From Euphorbia lathyris (Eukaryota; Streptophyta; Magnoliopsida; Malpighiales; Euphorbiaceae): a DNA stretch of 64,000 nt. Below, piece by piece: positions 59,332 to 64,000 of this stretch. The stretch covers positions 49,539,001 to 49,603,000 of the forward strand of contig NC_088916.1 of NCBI RefSeq assembly GCF_963576675.1. The letters are read 5' to 3'. The notes beneath the pieces were generated by a model, which saw nothing but the letters and a program-made list of their open reading frames with translations, made no database searches and had not been told where the DNA came from. A program made the translations under genes and the position numbers. Position 1 is the stretch's first letter. Each line of letters opens with the position of its first letter.

Positions 59332-61125
59332 CTATTCATTTTTAGGTACCCAATTTCTTTTGGGTTCTTTCTTGTTAGTATAGACAGAAGCAAAGTCATG
59401 TTTTAACTTATAACGGCATACTTTTATGGTGTGGCCTGGTTTACCACAGAAGTCACAAAAAGGTACCCTTTGTGGGTTGAACTGAGTATAGTCAGCATTA
59501 TTGTGTTGGGCATGCCAACATATTTTTGTGGTATGCCCTTTTCTTCCGCAGAAGTCACATTGGACAGTCCGCTTGTTATGCCAACACACATCCTTTGTGT
59601 GTCCCTGTTTTCCACAACAATCACATTGAGTGATTTGCTTATGCTGACTGTTATTTGCGTACTCAGCATGGGCTTTATTTCTGTTTAAGCCTTTCCCTTG
59701 ACTTTGTAATTGTGTGATATCCTTCCTAAGTTTCTTTGACTCAGATTGGACCTCCGTGACAAACTTATGTAAGATTTGCATATTGGTATGCAAGTCAGAG
59801 TTGTCCTGGAGAAGATATCGGAGATCACTTAGCTTGACCTCTTCAATCTCATCACAGCGCCTGCTGAGTGCCTTAATCTTTTTGTTACACTTCTTAGTTA
59901 GTGTATATAAGTCACTCAGGGCATTCACCATTTCATTTCTAAGCAAAAGTAAAGATGTTACCTCATTGTTGTGATTCTCTTGGTCAGTTTCATCAGAAAG
60001 GTCAGCATGCTCAGACTGGGATTGGTCAGCTCCATCATCTGCCATAAAACATATGTTGGCTGTTTCATTTTGCTCAGCTTCAGATGATGTTGACTCATCA
60101 CTGTCACTCCATGTGGCTACCATAGCCTTTTTGCTTCCCTTCTTCTCTTTCTTGAGATTGGGACAGCTTGACTTGATGTGCCCGGTTTGATGACACTCAA
60201 AACATGTGACAGATTTTGAGCTGTCCTTCTTGTACTTGTCGCTTGACTCAACTTTGTACTTATCATTTCTTCTAAATGATTTTTTGCCATTTCTATCATT
60301 TCTTCTGAACAGTTTTTTCATCTTTCTGGTGAACATGGCTAATTCCTCATCATCGGTTGACTCTGCTTCAGTTGAGTCTGCTTTCATGACAAGGGATTTT
60401 TGTTTCTTATCCTCGGATTTTTCTTTTTCTTTAGCTTCAAAGTTTTTCATAGAGATTTCATGGGTCAGCAAGGATCCTATCAGCTCATCATATTTGTAGG
60501 TAGTCAAGTCTTGGGCTTCTTCTACGGCTGTTTTCTTTGCCTGCCAGCTCTTGGGCAGACTTCTCAGAATTTTCTTCACTTGTTCTTCTTCAATGAAGTT
60601 CTTTCCAAGCCTTTTTAGCTCATTTATAATGTTTGTGAACCTTACGTTCATTTCTGAGATGTCTTCATTCTCCTTCATCTCAAACAGCTCGTAGAGTCTC
60701 ATATGTTGATTGACTTTAGACTCCTTAACCTTGCTTGTGCCTTCATAGGTTACTTCAAGCTTCTTCCAAATCTCCTGTGCTGACTCACAACCTGAAATCT
60801 TATTGTATTCTGCAGCATCTAACGCACAGTGAAGCATGTTTATAGCCGAAGCATTATTTTGTAGTTTTCTGAGGTCATCCTCTGTCCACTCAGCCTCATT
60901 CTTAACAATTTTCTCATTGTTAATAGTTTTGTATGGCACATGTGGACCTTGAACAATTGCAAGCCATGCACTCATGTTTGTGGCTTGAATAAAGTTCTTC
61001 ATCCTATTCTTCCAGAATGTATAATTTGATCCAAAGAATAGGGGTGGTCTAGTGATTGATAATCCCTCAGGGAGTATCTGTGTTGTTTGGTTTCCAGGAA
61101 GGAAACGAGTGCTGTTCTCACCCAT
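59332..61125 (-). CDS. Sirevirus Gag with four zinc knuckles
   Basis: ATG 61125; 597 codons to TAG at 59332-59334. The N-terminal half has the copia Gag fold signature (PLFFGSNYTFWKNRMKNFI ... CALDAAEYNKISGCESAQEI ... VNQHMRLYELFEMKENEDIS ... LRSLPKSWQAKKTAV). Zinc knuckles (CX2CX4HX4C): CFECHQTGHIKSSC at about residue 306, then CDCCGKQGHTKDVC, CDFCGRKGHTTKIC and CDFCGKPGHTIKVC at about 500-560. A coiled-coil-like, Asp/Glu/Leu-rich segment lies between (about 385-470). Gag packages the element RNA in a virus-like particle; the knuckles bind RNA. The stop is followed in the same frame by protease, so Gag and Pol are either joined by readthrough or separated by a mutation. Confidence 0.92.
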   Translation of the reverse strand: MGENSTRFLPGNQTTQILPEGLSITRPPLFFGSNYTFWKNRMKNFIQATNMSAWLAIVQGPHVPYKTINNEKIVKNEAEWTEDDLRKLQNNASAINMLHCALDAAEYNKISGCESAQEIWKKLEVTYEGTSKVKESKVNQHMRLYELFEMKENEDISEMNVRFTNIINELKRLGKNFIEEEQVKKILRSLPKSWQAKKTAVEEAQDLTTYKYDELIGSLLTHEISMKNFEAKEKEKSEDKKQKSLVMKADSTEAESTDDEELAMFTRKMKKLFRRNDRNGKKSFRRNDKYKVESSDKYKKDSSKSVTCFECHQTGHIKSSCPNLKKEKKGSKKAMVATWSDSDESTSSEAEQNETANICFMADDGADQSQSEHADLSDETDQENHNNEVTSLLLLRNEMVNALSDLYTLTKKCNKKIKALSRRCDEIEEVKLSDLRYLLQDNSDLHTNMQILHKFVTEVQSESKKLRKDITQLQSQGKGLNRNKAHAEYANNSQHKQITQCDCCGKQGHTKDVCWHNKRTVQCDFCGRKGHTTKICWHAQHNNADYTQFNPQRVPFCDFCGKPGHTIKVCRYKLKHDFASVYTNKKEPKRNWVPKNE

Positions 61126-61173
61126 TTTTAGGGATCAGCTCAAGATTGTCAAATCTTTGAGTAGTGAGCTTTA

Positions 61174-61185
61174 GCTCTGATACCA
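61174..61185 (-). other. Sirevirus primer binding site
   Basis: On the minus strand TGGTATCAGAGC, complementary to initiator tRNA-Met, lies two bases after the 5' LTR end. Confidence 0.93.
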
Positions 61186-61187
61186 CT

Positions 61188-62580
61188 TGTTGGTCCCTGA
61201 TAATTAGTTCCAAGGGGGGGTTAGGAACTAATATAACTTTTTCGCGTTTTAATTAAGCTGACTGGAAGTAATTTTGAGAGTTTATTAACTCTGCTTTTGG
61301 TCAGCTTGGTGAGAAATGTTTAAAGACAGCTTTAGTCAGATGTTGACTAAAGTTGCTTTCTTGTGAGTTGAGAATTGACACTCTTGAAGGTCAGCTTCTA
61401 ACTCAGCACCACTTATTTACTCAAGGTCAGCTTAGGCAATTTATATGCTGAGTAAATTTAGCAAACAACACATACAATATAAGAGAGAGTTCAGAGATTA
61501 CTCAGTCTCACTTATCCTGGTTCGGCCTCTCTGCCTACGTCCAGTCCCCAGAGTCCTCCGGGCTTTTTGAATCCAATACTGAGCTCTTTAACGGTAGAGC
61601 ACAAACCAATTACAAGGCAGTTGAATATGCAAGAGTACCTTCCTCTATTCGTCTACTCAACTCCTACTAAGTGCTACAACCCAGCACCTAAATTTCTCTA
61701 CTACTGAAATGCTTACAACCAAGCACTCAGCTTTACTCTCTCAATATTTCTATTGATCACAGACTTGTTCCTTTGTGAACTAAAGAACACTTTAGATGAT
61801 TACAACTCAATCTAGCATTTACACATAGAATAGAAGCGTCGGTGTAAGATTCTTTTTGTATTTGAGTGCTTTTGAAACTTTCTCTCTTGTATTTTTCTTT
61901 TGATGCTACGGTGCTTTTGGTTCTTCGATTGTCCTTTTTATAGACAAAATCCTGTGGACTTGATCGTTTAAAATGTCTTGACCGTTGCTACCAAAACGGC
62001 TCTTTTGGGGAACATTTTCTGGAAAGCTTCAGACTGTACGCCATTCCTTGCTTCTGTTTTTCTTCAGGCGTCAGGTTGTCTTTTAGCGTATATTTTGTTT
62101 GTTTGTGCCAGTTGTCTGTTTCCAATAATCCAACGTCCCATGACTCTCGGAATCAGTCTTTTTAGATGTCTTCGAGGTTCCAATTATTGGTGCAGAAGAT
62201 TGGCAGACTTTGTCTTTTAGTAAAACGGATCCTTCATGCTGTCCTGACGAATACTCAGCTTCGATTGTTCATGGTTCATGCTGAGTTCCTTCAAGGTCAG
62301 CTCCATGTTGTTTAACCGTTCCTGAAGAGGTCTTCAGCTTTAGTCAGCTTCGTTTTGTTTCTGAACTTTAACTCCACTCAGCTTCTATTATGTCATGCTG
62401 AGTTCTTTTCTACTCAGCTTCGTTTGTGCTGACTTTTGTCCTGTCTTTTACTTTATATGTTTTTGCACTCAAGATTTAACAAACATATTAGTACAATTAA
62501 ATCAAAGCATCTAAATTTAATTGCCTCTTAATCATGGATGATTTTGTCAAATCAAAATCTTGTGGAAAGGTGTTTCAACA
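61188..62580 (-). repeat. Sirevirus 5' LTR
   Basis: Same length (1393 bp) and ends as 27361-28753. Differences seen include ccaagggg for ccaatggg, ttcggcct for ttcgacct and tattatgtc for tattctgtc. TATA box on the minus strand near 61940. Confidence 0.95.
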
Positions 62581-62585
62581 ACAAC

Positions 62586-63478
62586 AACATCATACATGTA
62601 ACTAATCAGCTACATGCCCAAATGAACATTCGTACACATACTCAATCAGTCTAGCTTCCTAAACAGAACATCAAACATAAACATGTTTCATACACATACA
62701 CATACACATACTCAATCACTTCTAGCAGTATAACTCATTGGTGTAAGAGTATTGCCAATCACAATGAACATTCAAAGCTTTAGAGTATACCTAATCAGCC
62801 ACTTGCTTAATGATTATTCATACATAAACTCTATGAGTCCTAGCTTCCTAAACAGTTATATCTAACCAATCAGTTCATACCAATCATTTCATCATCGCCC
62901 ACAACATCATACATATATGTAATCATTCGGTTCAAACCCACATACAATATATATACTAAATCAGGCTAGTTTCCTAAATCAATGAGTTCTAGGTTCCTAA
63001 ATAGTACATCAAACATACTCAATCACTTCTAAAGGCATGACCAATCAGTTCAAACCAACATAACATTAATATATATTCATTAAGTTAAATAAATCTTCCC
63101 ATATGCTAAAGACATGAACCGATTGACAATCTCTTCAGTCAGCCTTCTTATGTACTGAAGCATTCTTACTATCCATGCAAATATTATGTTCAAATAAAAA
63201 GGAATCAGATGAGTTCATACCATCTTTAGCATCAAGCACTGTATTGCCCTAGGTTAAAAAAGATAAAGAACCAAGCTTTTTAGCAGTGAATCTGAATACA
63301 TTAAAATTAGTGTAGCTAAGCGAGAGATTTAAACCTTTCAATGATAGGTCTGAAAATCACTAGATCCTTATTCCAGCTGCTGAAATCGACATACATAAAA
63401 GTAAATCGGATGAGGAAAAGATAGAGTAAGGAACAATGATACTCTAATACATCTTGGAACGAAGAAAATATGGCTTAC
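62586..63478. other. CACTA-A right part, internal repeats
   Basis: There is no clear gene. The region is rich in catacatactcaatcagt, tctagcttcctaaacag and ccaatcagttca repeats, and near 63190 holds a gttcaaataaaaaggaatca fragment of the 180-bp unit seen left of the Sirevirus. A second exon for the minus-strand gene below could not be established. Confidence 0.5.
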
Positions 63479-63530
63479 CAGTACCGTGTTTTGAGCTCAC
63501 TCCCAGTGATTGCATGTTCAAATCAACCAT
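63479..63530 (-). CDS. Possible first exon of a gene near the right end of CACTA-A
   Basis: On the minus strand, ATG at 63530 in context ccatgg, then VDLNMQSLGVSSKHGT, ending at a consensus donor g|gtaagc (63479/63478). A TATA box lies about 70 bp upstream. Downstream exons were not recognised. It might be the remnant of a transposon-encoded gene or a captured host exon. Confidence 0.35.
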
Positions 63531-63600
63531 GGAGATAGAGAGGGATGAGAGGGATGAAGCTTGTGTAACCTAAACTGGGGTTTGGGATTAGAGAGGGGGT

Positions 63601-63608
63601 TTATATAT
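63601..63608 (-). promoter_or_regulatory. TATA box near right end of CACTA-A
   Basis: On the minus strand tatataaacccc, about 70 bp upstream of the ATG at 63530. Confidence 0.5.
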
Positions 63609-63944
63609 TAGCTGAAATTTCAGTCAAACGATAGAGCGCCTAAAATTTGGTATATGGCCGCGTAAGTGAAATTTCATTTGCCGCTTTTATGTTTTTGGCA
63701 TACAATGACATTCATTTATTAGAGGTGTCATTTGTTGAGCGCATAAAATTTAACGAAAACGCGTGTTTTTTTTAGATGACAGGATTCTGTAATCGTAACG
63801 TCATTTGAGAATCGAGCGCATTTTTTATTTCGCCTTCAGATGATATAGAGTTAAAATACTGTCACAAAAAATATTCAGACGACACGAAAACAAATGTCTA
63901 TCATGTACATTGTGTCATGTGAAAGGGAAAATGGCATAGTGATA

Positions 63945-64000
63945 TAATGAAATATATATAGTAATTAAAAATAATCGAGCCTGCTCGCGAGCTTTCGAGC
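63945..64000. repeat. Flank of CACTA-A and start of a GAGCC-type repeat
   Basis: After the TSD ATA come taatgaaatatatatagtaatt and then atcgagcctgctcgcgagct, which resembles the repeat at 17474-17640. The window ends inside it. Confidence 0.5.

Larger units (their letters stand above)
27361..62580 (-). mobile_element. Sirevirus-type Ty1/copia retrotransposon, split by two insertions
   Basis: Minus-strand element with 1393-bp LTRs at 27361-28753 (3') and 61188-62580 (5') and TSD ACAAC at 27356-27360 and 62581-62585. The order on the minus strand is 5' LTR, PBS for initiator tRNA-Met, gag, protease, integrase, RT, RNase H, envelope-like ORF, polypurine tract, 3' LTR. Copia order (INT before RT) plus a 3' envelope-like ORF is the Sirevirus layout. 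The insertions are Copia-2 at 31728-41258 and CACTA-B at 44970-59058. Without them the element is about 11.6 kb. The two LTRs differ at about a dozen positions by eye (about 0.9%), so insertion was recent. Confidence 0.93.
23856..63941. mobile_element. CACTA-A: CACTA (En/Spm-like) transposon hosting the whole nest
   Basis: Left terminus tactacgccaaaaccctctt (the first base has decayed from C to T) and right terminus, reverse complement, cactatgccattttcccttt match at 19 of the first 30 positions. A 3-bp TSD ATA lies at 23853-23855 and 63942-63944. Both subterminal regions are rich in agatgacRg units (e.g. cttcagatgacgg near 23872, tttagatgacaggattc near 63770), as in En/Spm elements. Without the Sirevirus inserted at 27361-62580 it would be about 4.9 kb. 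No TNP2 transposase is present, so it is non-autonomous. It carries an E2-like gene near the left end and a promoter plus first exon near the right end. Confidence 0.82.

Overview
This window is nuclear DNA of a flowering plant, almost certainly a eudicot. It holds one intact intron-containing host gene (a class B heat shock factor), a broken beta-galactosidase gene with plant-type exons, AT-rich intergenic DNA, MITEs, and many LTR retrotransposons and CACTA transposons. Nothing bacterial is present (no operons, CRISPR arrays or phage), and I saw no tRNA or rRNA gene.

Layout. 1-1455: two diverged copies of an AT-rich dispersed repeat. 2218-3355: HSFB4-type heat shock factor, two exons, apparently intact. 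3356-10188: intergenic DNA with a Tourist-like MITE (6291-6996), a second MITE candidate carrying a (GA)33 microsatellite (8224-9185) and a strand-asymmetric A/T block. 10189-16531 (minus): beta-galactosidase pseudogene with a 1-bp frameshift, a nonsense codon and a damaged splice donor. Its middle exons (about 290 codons) are replaced by a 5'-truncated Ty3/gypsy fragment. 17474-23840: repeat graveyard with a GAGCC-type repeat, an inverted-repeat pair beside TA microsatellites, a truncated Sirevirus-like LTR, a solo gypsy-type LTR and a decayed gypsy gag.

23856-63941 is one nested transposon complex, resolved by terminal repeats and target-site duplications (TSDs). CACTA-A (TSD ATA) is the outer element. 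It carries a gene fragment resembling a ubiquitin-conjugating enzyme (E2) whose catalytic cysteine position is arginine. A Sirevirus-type Ty1/copia element (27361-62580, minus, LTRs 1393 bp, TSD ACAAC) lies inside CACTA-A. The Sirevirus is itself split twice: Copia-2 (31728-41258, plus, TSD TCTGA) sits in its envelope-like ORF, and CACTA-B (44970-59058, TSD CCT) sits between its protease and integrase regions. CACTA-B in turn contains a Tat/Retand-like gypsy element (46820-56749, plus, LTRs 509 bp, TSD GTTGT) with a multi-exon antisense gene.

Each retroelement has a few inactivating lesions but near-identical LTRs (roughly 1% differences by eye), suggesting that the nest was built quickly and recently. 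All comparisons were made by reading, not by alignment software. Family names rest on recognised motifs and architecture.
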